Source: an uncultured Pirellulaceae bacterium (lineage in GTDB: Bacteria > Planctomycetota > Planctomycetia > Pirellulales > Pirellulaceae). Taken from it: DNA of 36,674 nt. The notes under the pieces were generated by a model. That model did no database searches. It worked only from the letters and a program-made list of their open reading frames with translations, and had not been told where the DNA came from. The stretch spans positions 1 through 36,674 of the forward strand of contig CALDYR010000053.1 in assembly GCA_937944405.1 (NCBI GenBank), read 5' to 3'. Both the position numbers and the translations under genes were made by a program. How positions within the stretch are numbered: the first letter of the stretch is position 1; each line of letters starts with the position of its first letter. Positions 8,276 through 15,909 of this stretch are shown here, one piece after another.

Positions 8276-8389
8276 TAAGTGCTAATGAGGTTTCGTGCTC
8301 CGGTTGCTCGGATCGCGAAGTAAAACAGTCACGGCGAGCCAATCTGCGGAGTGGTGCCGGCGACTGGAATTGATTGGCTTCCTCGCGAC

Positions 8390-8424
8390 TGTAGTCTTCG
8401 GCTCTCCGGTTGTAGTCTTCGGCT
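8390..8424. repeat. 14-bp direct repeat, 21-bp spacing
   Basis: TGTAGTCTTCGGCT is found at 8390-8403 and again at 8411-8424, with CTCCGGT between the two copies. The 21-bp period is close to two helical turns. No flanking gene makes this an obvious operator. Confidence 0.6.
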
Positions 8425-8530
8425 GTGTCATGAGGAAGCCTCGTTTTCATATTTCACGCAGCCAGCACCCCAGACAAATTTGTAAGTTGTTTATTACCAG
8501 CGAGTCAGAACAACAGTGGCCGGTTTCCGC

Positions 8531-8578
8531 CAAACGGGGCAAACGGGGGGCACGCCAAACGGGGGACAGACTGAAGGG
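8531..8578. repeat. Short G-rich tandem repeats with a GGGGACAGAC motif
   Basis: CAAACGGGG occurs at 8531-8539, 8540-8548 and 8556-8564. The third copy runs into GGGGGACAGACTGAAGGGG. GGGGACAGAC-type ends are common in small REP-like elements linked to IS200-type transposases in several phyla; assignment to that class is inference and no transposase is nearby. Confidence 0.45.
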
Positions 8579-8596
8579 GTCTCGCCGAAACTTTTC

Positions 8597-8614
8597 CGTT
8601 GTTGCTCAACAACG
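8597..8614. repeat. Perfect 8-bp inverted repeat with a two-base loop
   Basis: CGTTGTTG and CAACAACG are exact reverse complements separated only by CT. It lies 20 bases after the G-rich repeat, so it may be part of the same small element. Confidence 0.5.
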
Positions 8615-8756
8615 ACTTAGCCAACACGCTTCACTCAAAACTGCCTTTTTTCAAAATTCAAAAAGCCTATCCGCCCCTGGAAATCCGTTGCCTGAATTTG
8701 GGGCCTTCGATGCCAAAAGCAACGACGGCCTTGCGACGATCGTCATTTCTTCGTTC

Positions 8757-8825
8757 AACCGTTAGCCTTAGGCGTACGCGGCATTGACACGACTTTAAAC
8801 GCGTACGCCTGTCAACCAACGGTTA
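8757..8825. repeat. Long imperfect palindrome, dispersed-repeat candidate
   Basis: Inner arms AGGCGTACGCG (8770-8780) and CGCGTACGCCT (8800-8810) are exact reverse complements around a 19-base loop. Outer arms AACCGTT (8758-8764) and AACGGTT (8818-8824) also pair. A diverged relative is at about 36311-36385, sharing GTTAGCC, AGGCGTA, ATTGAC and CGTACG in the same order. Confidence 0.6.
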
Positions 8826-9171
8826 GACGCAGTAGTGTTCAATAAAAACATAAAACCCAGCACTGCTAACTTATTGGCGTGGGAAATCGGCAAAGGCACA
8901 ATTCCCGCATAACGGAATCACGGTGGTTCCCCTCAAACCGTCATACTGACTTAGGACTTGTATCACCAAAAACTATCGATCGCATGGTCGGCACTCAGTT
9001 TTCGTTTGATTTCCTGACAAATTTTTTAATAATACGGTGGGACTTTGACTTCCGCCCCCCCTGATGCAGCTTGTTAAACCCTAACGACTGCCGGAGCCGG
9101 TTAAGATCAAACAGCAGCTACCCGGCCACTATCTTGTGGAACCAAAAATTCAATTTTAGGAATCGTAAGTG

Positions 9172-10440
9172 ATGGGAACGTTTTTTCGCACAATCAATTG
9201 CTGCTTGATTTCGTCAGCGCTGTTTACGATGCTCGCGCCCCCCGCCTTTGGTCAGATGATCAAAGTGCCAGAGTTGCCGGCAGAAGAAGGCAAACTTGTA
9301 AAATTTTGGCTGAAAGATGTTTGGGACAAAGGGATCACAAACAATGACAAAAGCGTACAGGTATTCGAAGCCGCGCGCCCGAAAAACTCGTACGTCAATT
9401 TGGCTTACGCTGTCAATCGGCTCCATCACAATCGCTCTATCGAATCGTTGGCCGCAATCGAAGCCACCCAATCCCAAGACCCTAACAACTTGGATGCCAT
9501 CGTTTTTTCGATTTGGCTAAACGTTTTGCGTAACGATTTTGATGTGGCGTTGATTGAGATGCAGGCTTTCGCTGACGCGGTCAAACGATCGAAAATCGAC
9601 CGTGACGGACTCGACGTAGCATACCGGCGAATCGGCAGGTTACTGGGATACCTTCAAGGCCCCGTTGCTGGTCGGTGTAATCCTGAAATCCTCACCCGCA
9701 CCGTGACACGGATTAACGACGGGTTGGAAAATCGCCAAAAGAAACTCATCACCGACAGCTCCGATGGGGTGCTTGCGAGGTACGATGAATTGCTGCGCGA
9801 CCTCAATCAGCAGGTTCATGATTCGATTAAAAAAAATGAAGCGTCAAACGAAGCGTCTAAAAAAGCGCTGAAGAACCAGAGCAACGCCTTAGCCGCGCAA
9901 ACCGACCAAATCCAACAACAACGCGATGATATACAAATCGAGGCCGAACAAAAGATCAGCGCCGCAGCTCAGCAATTGCCTGCATTAGAAGCCGAACTCC
10001 AAACCGTGATCGCGGAAATCGACGCCATCGGATCGCAAATTCTCTACAGGCGATCGGCTGTGTTCTACGGCCTCAACAATTCCCAAGGGAATTTTCTAGC
10101 ACAAGACTTTAATCGATTTCAGTTACAGCAAAGCTATCTGGCGCTCAGCACGCTGCGGGCCAATGCAAACTCGATCGCCAACGCAATCGCGATCGAACAA
10201 AACAGGATCAATCAAATTTCTAATGCGTACAATGCCGAAATACGCAAACTAGACAGAGACATAAAAAAATCAGCCAACCTACAACGTCGTAACACCAATA
10301 AATTGGTCAAAATCGCCGCCGGGCCGGCACCTGACGCCGGCAAGGTCGCCGCCCTTAACAATCGCATTTCCGCGTTGAGTATCTATGACCCGTTGCCATT
10401 GGAGCAGTTTCGGGCGGATTTATTACGACAAGTTCCGTAG
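9172..10440 (+). CDS. Exported coiled-coil protein of unknown function
   Basis: The 422-residue product begins with a signal peptide (MGTFFRTINCCLISSALFTMLAPPAFGQ). Residues 30-160 are helical, with a TPR-like run 'SYVNLAYAVNRLHHNRSIESLAAIE' and 'DPNNLDAIVFSIWLNVLRNDFDVAL' that suggests two or three helical hairpins. Residues 190-390 form a long predicted coiled coil rich in Gln, Asn, Ala and Lys. No enzymatic motif is visible. AGGA lies ten bases before the ATG; a GTG one codon earlier is possible. It is convergent with maf, with 22 bases between stops. It may be a periplasmic scaffold; that is inference. Confidence 0.7.
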   Translation: MGTFFRTINCCLISSALFTMLAPPAFGQMIKVPELPAEEGKLVKFWLKDVWDKGITNNDKSVQVFEAARPKNSYVNLAYAVNRLHHNRSIESLAAIEATQSQDPNNLDAIVFSIWLNVLRNDFDVALIEMQAFADAVKRSKIDRDGLDVAYRRIGRLLGYLQGPVAGRCNPEILTRTVTRINDGLENRQKKLITDSSDGVLARYDELLRDLNQQVHDSIKKNEASNEASKKALKNQSNALAAQTDQIQQQRDDIQIEAEQKISAAAQQLPALEAELQTVIAEIDAIGSQILYRRSAVFYGLNNSQGNFLAQDFNRFQLQQSYLALSTLRANANSIANAIAIEQNRINQISNAYNAEIRKLDRDIKKSANLQRRNTNKLVKIAAGPAPDAGKVAALNNRISALSIYDPLPLEQFRADLLRQVP

Positions 10441-10462
10441 CTTTCCCAGCCGCGTCGCAGAC

Positions 10463-11047
10463 TTAAGCATCGTTGACCAGGTCATCGATCCACGCTTGAA
10501 TTTTCTCCACCGGCAAACCCACCACCGTAGATTCTAACCCTTCGACGATGCTGACGAAGTCTAATCCGTCTTGGTAGCCAAACGCACCGGCCTTGCCGAT
10601 CCATTGGTCGGAATCCAAATAGTCTTCGATTTTTTGAGCGGTCAACGTTTCCATTTTGAGGGTCGTTCGTTCCAGATGAGCGCGGAACTGATTGGAGGGG
10701 CGGTGCCACAAGCAAACGCCGGTCAGCACCTGATGCACAGTACCGCTCATCAGTTTCAACATTGCCCGTGCGTGGTCAACGTCCACCGGTTTGCCCAATA
10801 TCTCTGCTTTGCATAACGCGACAGTATCGGCGGCTAATATAATCCCATGATCGGTTAATTGAGCGATCGCGGTGGCTTTGGCAACCGCGGCATCGACGAC
10901 CAATTGATCAGGACCACAATTGCTGCAAATACCTTTCTCAACAGAATCATCAGGAGCCTGAACAACAAACGTAAACCCAGCGTCGGTCAGTAATTGTCGC
11001 CGGCGCGGCGATTGGCTGGCAAGAATCAAGGGCGGTTTTACTCTCAT
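10463..11047 (-). CDS. maf: Maf-family nucleoside triphosphate pyrophosphatase
   Basis: Maf enzymes hydrolyse non-canonical or excess nucleoside triphosphates (typically dTTP/UTP or modified bases) to monophosphate and pyrophosphate in the cytoplasm. The 194-residue product has the family motifs in order: SQSPRR (11-16), AADT with the catalytic Asp (72-75), GKP (85-87), SGTVHQVLTG (101-110) and GKAGAFGYQ (151-159). The usual 'DE' near residue 33 is DDS here. The GKAGAFGYQ form fits the dTTP/UTP-type rather than the m7GTP-type subgroup, although I could not test this. It is divergent from the RluA-type gene with a 62-base gap that should contain both promoters. Confidence 0.92.
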   Translation of the reverse strand: MRVKPPLILASQSPRRRQLLTDAGFTFVVQAPDDSVEKGICSNCGPDQLVVDAAVAKATAIAQLTDHGIILAADTVALCKAEILGKPVDVDHARAMLKLMSGTVHQVLTGVCLWHRPSNQFRAHLERTTLKMETLTAQKIEDYLDSDQWIGKAGAFGYQDGLDFVSIVEGLESTVVGLPVEKIQAWIDDLVNDA

Positions 11048-11109
11048 GTTTATTCAGTACTCTTTAGTTACGTTTTCACAGACTATTTCTTTTCGCCACG
11101 TTGCTCAAC

Positions 11110-11787
11110 ATGATCAATGTAATTTTCGAGGACAACCATCTGCTGGTGTTAAATAAGCCCCCGTTGATCGCGACCATGGGCTCCGTGGCGGGTGAACCAA
11201 GCCTACTGGAAGAGGCGAAAAAACACCTCAAACAAAAATATAACAAACCCGGCAATGTCTATTTAGGTGTCGTCAGCCGTTTAGACGCATTCGTAACCGG
11301 CGCTATCGTTTTCGCGAAAACCTCGAAATCGGCGGCTAGGATCAGCGACCAATTTCGCCGGCGGGTCGTCACCAAAAAATATCAAGCCCTCGTTCCCGGT
11401 CGCGTTTTAGCCAACCAAGGCGCCTTGGAAAATTGGATTTACAAAGACGACGCCAACCACCGCATGAGATGCACCCAAAAAGGCAGCCATGCCGATGCGA
11501 AGTTAGGCCGTTTGACCTACAACATTGTTGGGCGCGACCCCAAAACAGGATGGGAGTTATTAGATATCGACCTTCAAACGGGCCGAAAACATCAAATCCG
11601 CGTGCAATTTTCCAATGCCGGTTGCCCGATTATAGGAGACCGGAAGTACGACAGTCAGCATTCTTTTTCCAAAGGTATCGCGTTGCACTGCTACCATTTG
11701 GCTTTTGAGCACCCCACCCTCAGGACGCCGCTAGTGTTCACCGTCGCACCACCAGGCAATTGGAAATTGGCTAATTATGACGTATAG
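11110..11787 (+). CDS. RluA-family RNA pseudouridine synthase with an SRLD variant motif
   Basis: The 225-residue protein converts a uridine in rRNA or tRNA to pseudouridine; the target cannot be told from sequence. The opening 'VIFEDNHLLVLNKPPLIA' is the typical first strand pair. The catalytic loop is VVSRLDAFVTG (54-64), with the catalytic Asp at 59; the usual His of HRLD is Ser. The later motifs 'KKYQALVPG', 'LLDIDLQTGRKHQIRVQF' and 'PIIGDRKY' are all present. There is no N-terminal S4 domain. I chose the ATG at 11110; a TTG at 11101 would add three residues. Its neighbour maf reads divergently. Confidence 0.88.
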   Translation: MINVIFEDNHLLVLNKPPLIATMGSVAGEPSLLEEAKKHLKQKYNKPGNVYLGVVSRLDAFVTGAIVFAKTSKSAARISDQFRRRVVTKKYQALVPGRVLANQGALENWIYKDDANHRMRCTQKGSHADAKLGRLTYNIVGRDPKTGWELLDIDLQTGRKHQIRVQFSNAGCPIIGDRKYDSQHSFSKGIALHCYHLAFEHPTLRTPLVFTVAPPGNWKLANYDV

Positions 11788-11843
11788 TACAGCATAACGG
11801 TCGATCTCCTTTTCTTCTCTCATCCAACCGAAGATCGGTTTTA

Positions 11844-13256
11844 GTGCCACGCAGTCCCTCTATGAACTCAGCTCGTCACAACATTCGTGCCAGTGCCATC
11901 GCCAGCGGCTTGGTCACTGAAGACCAAATTCGTTTGGCCGCCGACGCCGCCTCGCGGTCCAAAGGTGGCGTCGCGACTGACGTTTCGGACAAACGCATCG
12001 CATCGCATCTGGTCCGTATGGGAGTGCTGACGAATTATCAAGCGGACCAACTTTTAGCCGGACGCACCAAACTCAATCTAGGCCCGTACATCATCACCGA
12101 TTGGATCGGACAGGGCGGTATGGGGCAGGTCTTCAAAGCGGTCCATAAAATGTTGGGCCGCGAATCGGCCGCCAAGGTTCTACCGTTGCACAAAACAACG
12201 CCCGAAGCGGTTGAAAGCTTCCGGCGCGAAATTCGCGCCCAAGCGAAACTCGATCACCCCAATCTGGTCCGCGCATTCGATGCCGGCGAAGACGGCAACG
12301 TACACTATCTGATCGTCGAATACGTACCCGGAACCGACCTGCGGCGTTTGGTTCGCACGAAAGGCAAATTGACCGTCCAACAAGCCTCCAACATTGTCAA
12401 ACAAGCCGCCGAAGGGCTCGCCCATGCCCATGAACGCAACTTGATCCACCGCGACATCAAACCGGGAAATATTTTAGTCACCCCCGACGGCACCGCGAAG
12501 CTCTCTGATCTGGGGCTCGCGTTTTACCTCAACGATTCCAACGATCCACGCGCCGGAAAAATTGTCGGCACCGCGGATTACCTTTCACCCGAACAGATCC
12601 GCACGCCCACCCAAATCACCAGTAACAGCGACATCTATTCCCTTGGATGCACCCTGTATTACGCGGTCACCGGTAAGGTTCCTTTCCCAGGTGGAAACTC
12701 CCACAGTAAAGCCCGGCGGCATCTCGAAGAAACGCCTTGGCATCCTCGTCGGTTCAACGACGAAGTCAGCGACGACTTCGTCGATTTGATCGGCGACATG
12801 ATGGAAAAAAATCCCAGCGAACGGATTCAAAAAGCGTCTGAGGTCGCCGAACGTCTTTCTCCTTGGGCGGCCGATAATAGCCCGTTACTGGACGCCGAGC
12901 TGGATGATCGACCGCGTTGGACGCCGGCGCCGGTTGCGTCGATAGATTCTCAAGATACCGACCCCAACTTAGACGTCGCCAACATGGCGATATCAGAAAT
13001 ATCTGAAACCTCGCAAAGCGGGCTACAGCACACTATCACAGGCGGGGATTCAGCGACCGACACAGGGTCATTTATCTCCAGAAACCCAAAGAAACCACCG
13101 GTCCCAACGTCCACCGTCGAACAGTATGCTTCGGCAGGAAGGTTGGCCAAAGACGACCTTTCGTTTGGTTTGTACAGTTTGTTGTTTGCCTCTGGTGGTG
13201 CTCTTTTAATCGGCGGCATGGTCGGTTTCATTGCCGGATACTTCGCCGCAATGTAG
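11844..13256 (+). CDS. Membrane-anchored Hanks-type Ser/Thr protein kinase
   Basis: The 470-residue protein has a helical N-terminal domain (about 12-80, with 'SHLVRMGVLTNYQADQLLAGR', a common planctomycete pre-kinase segment), then a kinase domain (about 80-340). The glycine loop is IGQGGMGQV (88-96), the ATP lysine is K111, the helix-C glutamate is E129, the catalytic loop is HRDIKPGN (202-209), the metal motif is DLG instead of DFG (222-224), and SPEQ (248-251) replaces APE. After a Ser/Pro-rich linker comes one C-terminal membrane helix (about 445-467). The active site is complete, so the kinase should be active in the cytoplasm, tethered by its tail. The start is GTG 11844 or ATG 11862; neither has a strong ribosome binding site. 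Confidence 0.9.
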   Translation: MPRSPSMNSARHNIRASAIASGLVTEDQIRLAADAASRSKGGVATDVSDKRIASHLVRMGVLTNYQADQLLAGRTKLNLGPYIITDWIGQGGMGQVFKAVHKMLGRESAAKVLPLHKTTPEAVESFRREIRAQAKLDHPNLVRAFDAGEDGNVHYLIVEYVPGTDLRRLVRTKGKLTVQQASNIVKQAAEGLAHAHERNLIHRDIKPGNILVTPDGTAKLSDLGLAFYLNDSNDPRAGKIVGTADYLSPEQIRTPTQITSNSDIYSLGCTLYYAVTGKVPFPGGNSHSKARRHLEETPWHPRRFNDEVSDDFVDLIGDMMEKNPSERIQKASEVAERLSPWAADNSPLLDAELDDRPRWTPAPVASIDSQDTDPNLDVANMAISEISETSQSGLQHTITGGDSATDTGSFISRNPKKPPVPTSTVEQYASAGRLAKDDLSFGLYSLLFASGGALLIGGMVGFIAGYFAAM

Positions 13257-13262
13257 CCCGTG

Positions 13263-13288
13263 GACGGTCTCGTGATTCAAGGACCGTC
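13263..13288. terminator. Candidate bidirectional terminator between convergent genes
   Basis: GACGGTC (13263-13269) pairs with GACCGTC (13282-13288) around a 12-base loop. It lies between the stop of the kinase gene and that of the M24 peptidase gene and overlaps the latter's stop. No T-run follows, so the call is tentative. Confidence 0.3.
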
Positions 13289-14486
13289 ATCCCAAAATCG
13301 CCAGCACCTCCGTTTGCACCCCGCCGGTAACGTGGACCTGCGAATCGGCGTCAATAAACACGTTGACCTCGCTGCGAATCCCGAACGACTTTTGGTACAC
13401 TCCCGGTTCGATTGAAAAACACGTCATCGGCATCACCAAACGCTCTTCCTTGGTTTCTAAATTATCCATATGAGCCCCGTTGCCATGGGTTTCTTGCCCA
13501 ATGTTATGCCCGGTCCGGTGAATAAAAAACGCCCCCATCCCCGCGGCATCAATAACATCGCGCGTCGCCTGATCGACCTCCCAACCCTGCAATGGCCGGT
13601 TCGCAGAAAATGCGTCTTTCACACAGGCGATCCCTGCGTCGCGCCCGGCGGCCACGACATCAAAAACGTTAGTAAATTCGGCCGGCACCGAGTCACCAAC
13701 AAAACCGACTTTTGTTAAATCACTGTACACCCCCGACGGCACATCCAGTTTCGCCCACATATCCAACAACAAAAATTGGTCGGCACAAATTTCGGCGTCA
13801 CTGCCCGGTCGCGGTTCATAATGCGGGTTACCACTATTGGCTCCAACGGCGACAATCGGAGGGTGGTAGGTTGTCATCCCGTGGTCGGCATAGTATTTCA
13901 TCACCGCGTTTTGCACATCCATTTCGCGGATCGTCTGCCCTGATTTCATCGCGCCGGCCACCATTGCCCACGCCATATCAAACGCGGCGCGATTGATTTG
14001 ATCGGCTTGTAGGTGCAAATCCCATTGCTGGGGTGTCCACCGCGCTTCAAAGTGTTGGATCAAATTCCCAGAGGAACCAATCTCCAGCCCAAGCCCTCGA
14101 ATCAGTTCCACCGTCCCACCGTCAACACGCGATACGTAAGGGTTGGCGTTGTTAGGCGAATACTCCATCGCCACTGTTTTCTGTTGCTTTAAAATCGTGT
14201 CCAGCCCGGCGTGGAGTTGCTGCCAGGTCAAATAAACAATTTTTTCGCCAGGCAGATGATCCAACGCGCGCGATTCAATTCGATGCACTAATTTTTGCGG
14301 CGTGCCTTTGGCAGGAATGTAATAGAAAAAACGTCGAGATTGCGCTTCCTGTTCAGCAATCCCAAGCACCCGCAATGCAAGAACATTCAGCCCTCGGAAA
14401 TCGTACAACAGCCAGCCATCAAAGCCGAATTCTTCAATCGCCTGCTGTATTTTCTCAAGCTCAAAGGTCGTATTGGATTCATTCAT
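13287..14486 (-). CDS. M24-family metallopeptidase (Xaa-Pro aminopeptidase/dipeptidase type)
   Basis: M24 peptidases are two-metal enzymes that remove N-terminal residues or split Xaa-Pro dipeptides. The 399-residue product has a creatinase-like N-terminal domain (about 10-150) and a pita-bread catalytic domain (about 160-399). All five metal ligands can be placed: D242 (LLLDMWAK), D256 (YSDLTKV), H327 (HRTGHNIG), E360 (SIEPGVY) and E373 (RSEVNV). The accessory His in 'NPHYEP' (222) is also present. No signal peptide is seen, so it should be cytoplasmic. The exact substrate (Xaa-Pro dipeptide or longer peptide) is not clear. It reads divergently from the LecA-like exported protein. Confidence 0.88.
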   Translation of the reverse strand: MNESNTTFELEKIQQAIEEFGFDGWLLYDFRGLNVLALRVLGIAEQEAQSRRFFYYIPAKGTPQKLVHRIESRALDHLPGEKIVYLTWQQLHAGLDTILKQQKTVAMEYSPNNANPYVSRVDGGTVELIRGLGLEIGSSGNLIQHFEARWTPQQWDLHLQADQINRAAFDMAWAMVAGAMKSGQTIREMDVQNAVMKYYADHGMTTYHPPIVAVGANSGNPHYEPRPGSDAEICADQFLLLDMWAKLDVPSGVYSDLTKVGFVGDSVPAEFTNVFDVVAAGRDAGIACVKDAFSANRPLQGWEVDQATRDVIDAAGMGAFFIHRTGHNIGQETHGNGAHMDNLETKEERLVMPMTCFSIEPGVYQKSFGIRSEVNVFIDADSQVHVTGGVQTEVLAILG

Positions 14487-14618
14487 TAAATCATCTTATA
14501 AATTCCGTTGCGAATTCAACAGCCACCACTGCGAGAAAATTCTTTGGAAATTACGATCCTCCATCCGCGGCAATGATAAACTGGAATCTGTCCGTAAAAC
14601 TTCAAAGAGCAGCACACG

Positions 14619-15800
14619 ATGCAGAAAAAGCCAGTTCAGCCCACCGGTCAACTTCTCCAAAATTCGATTCAACTCTTCCTCTGTGTTCTTTTGAGCTCTG
14701 TTTTCTTGATTTCCCCCAGCCCTCGGGCGACTGCAAAGTGTTATCAAGCCAACGATGAAAAGAAAGCGCGCTCGGAAACCAAAAACGCGCACGCTCTCGA
14801 CGATCAAGAAGAGCCGGAGGATCTCAAATCAATCATCGACACCGCCGCGCAATCGGTCCCAGCATCCATTGACGACAACCAGATCAAACTTCACATGTGG
14901 GATGGATCAATCGTGACTGGAAAGATCTCCGTTGCTAGCATCAAGGTCATGACGCAATTTGGGCAAATGACGATCCCCATCAAACAGATCGTGTCTTTCT
15001 ATCCGGGTTTGGAAAGCTTCCCCGCTAAACAAGCACAATTAAAAAAACTAGTAGAGGAACTTGGCGATGGCTCCTATCAAATTCGCGAAGAAGCCCACCG
15101 CACTTTGGTAAAGATAGGCCTGCCGCTTCAAAAAGAGATCAGTAAATTCTCCGACGGTGGGTCCGTTGAACGCAAGAAACACTTAGTCGAAATCCAAAAA
15201 GAGCTTGAAGAACTGGCCGAAGATATGGACGACATCGACGAACTGACCGCGCTCCGCGCGATCACGCGGCAAGACAGAATCGTCACGCCCAATATGACCG
15301 TGGTCGGGAAAATCCAAGAAGACCTATTTGTCATCTCAAGCAAATTTGGCGAACTGAAAGTACAACTTGAGGATATCGAACACGCGTCACGCAACATCGA
15401 CGTTGCCAGAGAAGACCTCCGGAAAAAACTGACCCTCAACAGCGACAACTTTTTGCAACGTAAACCCAAATCGACCGGTATCCGAGTCCACAAAGGAGAC
15501 CGTATTCGAATCCACGCCGGTGGCGTGATGCAGTGGACCAACTGGAACAGTTCTTCGACGCCAGAGGGTTTGACCAATCAAGGCCGCTGGAATTCAATTC
15601 AAAGCGGGACTTTAATCGCTCAAATCGGTAAAGCTCAAAACAGCGTGATCAAGGTGGGGGCTAAAGAGGATTGGGTGGCCAAGAAAAGCGGGGTCCTGTA
15701 CTTAGCGATCGCAATTCAAGACAATTACGTTGGTAATCAAGCCTATCGCTGGACCGGGGAATACAATGCGAAAGTCATTGTCACTCCCGCAAAAAAGTAG
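14619..15800 (+). CDS. Exported protein with an SLA1/Sm-like segment and a C-terminal LecA-like domain
   Basis: The 393-residue product has an N-terminal hydrophobic signal (about 13-40, up to SPRATA). Residues 86-130 (QIKLHMWDGSIVTGKISV...TIPIKQIVSF) read as a small beta-barrel repeat, like the 'DGS...G.I' repeats in the NPCBM protein at 19950-21170. Residues 141-185 contain a HEAT-like helix pair 'LGDGSYQIREEAHRTLVKIG', and a second barrel-like segment is at 222-258. The C-terminus (about 287-390: GIRVHKGDRIRIHAGGVMQW, LIAQIG, SGVLYLAI.DN) follows the galactose-binding LecA/PA-IL-like sandwich pattern. It may bind polysaccharide at the cell surface; that is inference. No enzymatic motif is visible. 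Confidence 0.65.
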   Translation: MQKKPVQPTGQLLQNSIQLFLCVLLSSVFLISPSPRATAKCYQANDEKKARSETKNAHALDDQEEPEDLKSIIDTAAQSVPASIDDNQIKLHMWDGSIVTGKISVASIKVMTQFGQMTIPIKQIVSFYPGLESFPAKQAQLKKLVEELGDGSYQIREEAHRTLVKIGLPLQKEISKFSDGGSVERKKHLVEIQKELEELAEDMDDIDELTALRAITRQDRIVTPNMTVVGKIQEDLFVISSKFGELKVQLEDIEHASRNIDVAREDLRKKLTLNSDNFLQRKPKSTGIRVHKGDRIRIHAGGVMQWTNWNSSSTPEGLTNQGRWNSIQSGTLIAQIGKAQNSVIKVGAKEDWVAKKSGVLYLAIAIQDNYVGNQAYRWTGEYNAKVIVTPAKK

Positions 15801-15825
15801 GCAACCGTTTTAGAGAAATTGCCTA
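15798..15825. terminator. Candidate terminator between convergent genes
   Basis: TAGGCAA (15798-15804) and TTGCCTA (15819-15825) are exact reverse complements around a 14-base loop, at the stop of the LecA-like gene and before the convergent protease-like gene. There is no T-run, so it is a weak call. Confidence 0.3.
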
Positions 15826-15909
15826 ACAGAGAAATCACCGATTAAATTTCACCGCACAACGGGAATTGTCCGTATCGCATCAGTTCCACTACGACCAACT
15901 TATCGCGGG

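Larger units (their letters stand above)
8276..9171. other. Gene-free, repeat-rich stretch
   Basis: About 890 bp hold no convincing gene; the longest plus-strand frame (from 8295) is Arg/Ser-rich and runs through repeats. The region has a 14-bp direct repeat at 8390/8411, three copies of CAAACGGGG at 8531-8564, a tight hairpin at 8597-8614, and a long imperfect palindrome at 8757-8825. The last 100 bases should include the promoter of the next gene, with AGGA at 9158-9161 as its ribosome binding site. Confidence 0.5.

Noticed and set aside
8295..8765. 156-residue plus-strand frame
   Set aside because: It runs through several direct repeats and a hairpin, is Arg/Ser-rich, and has no ribosome binding site.
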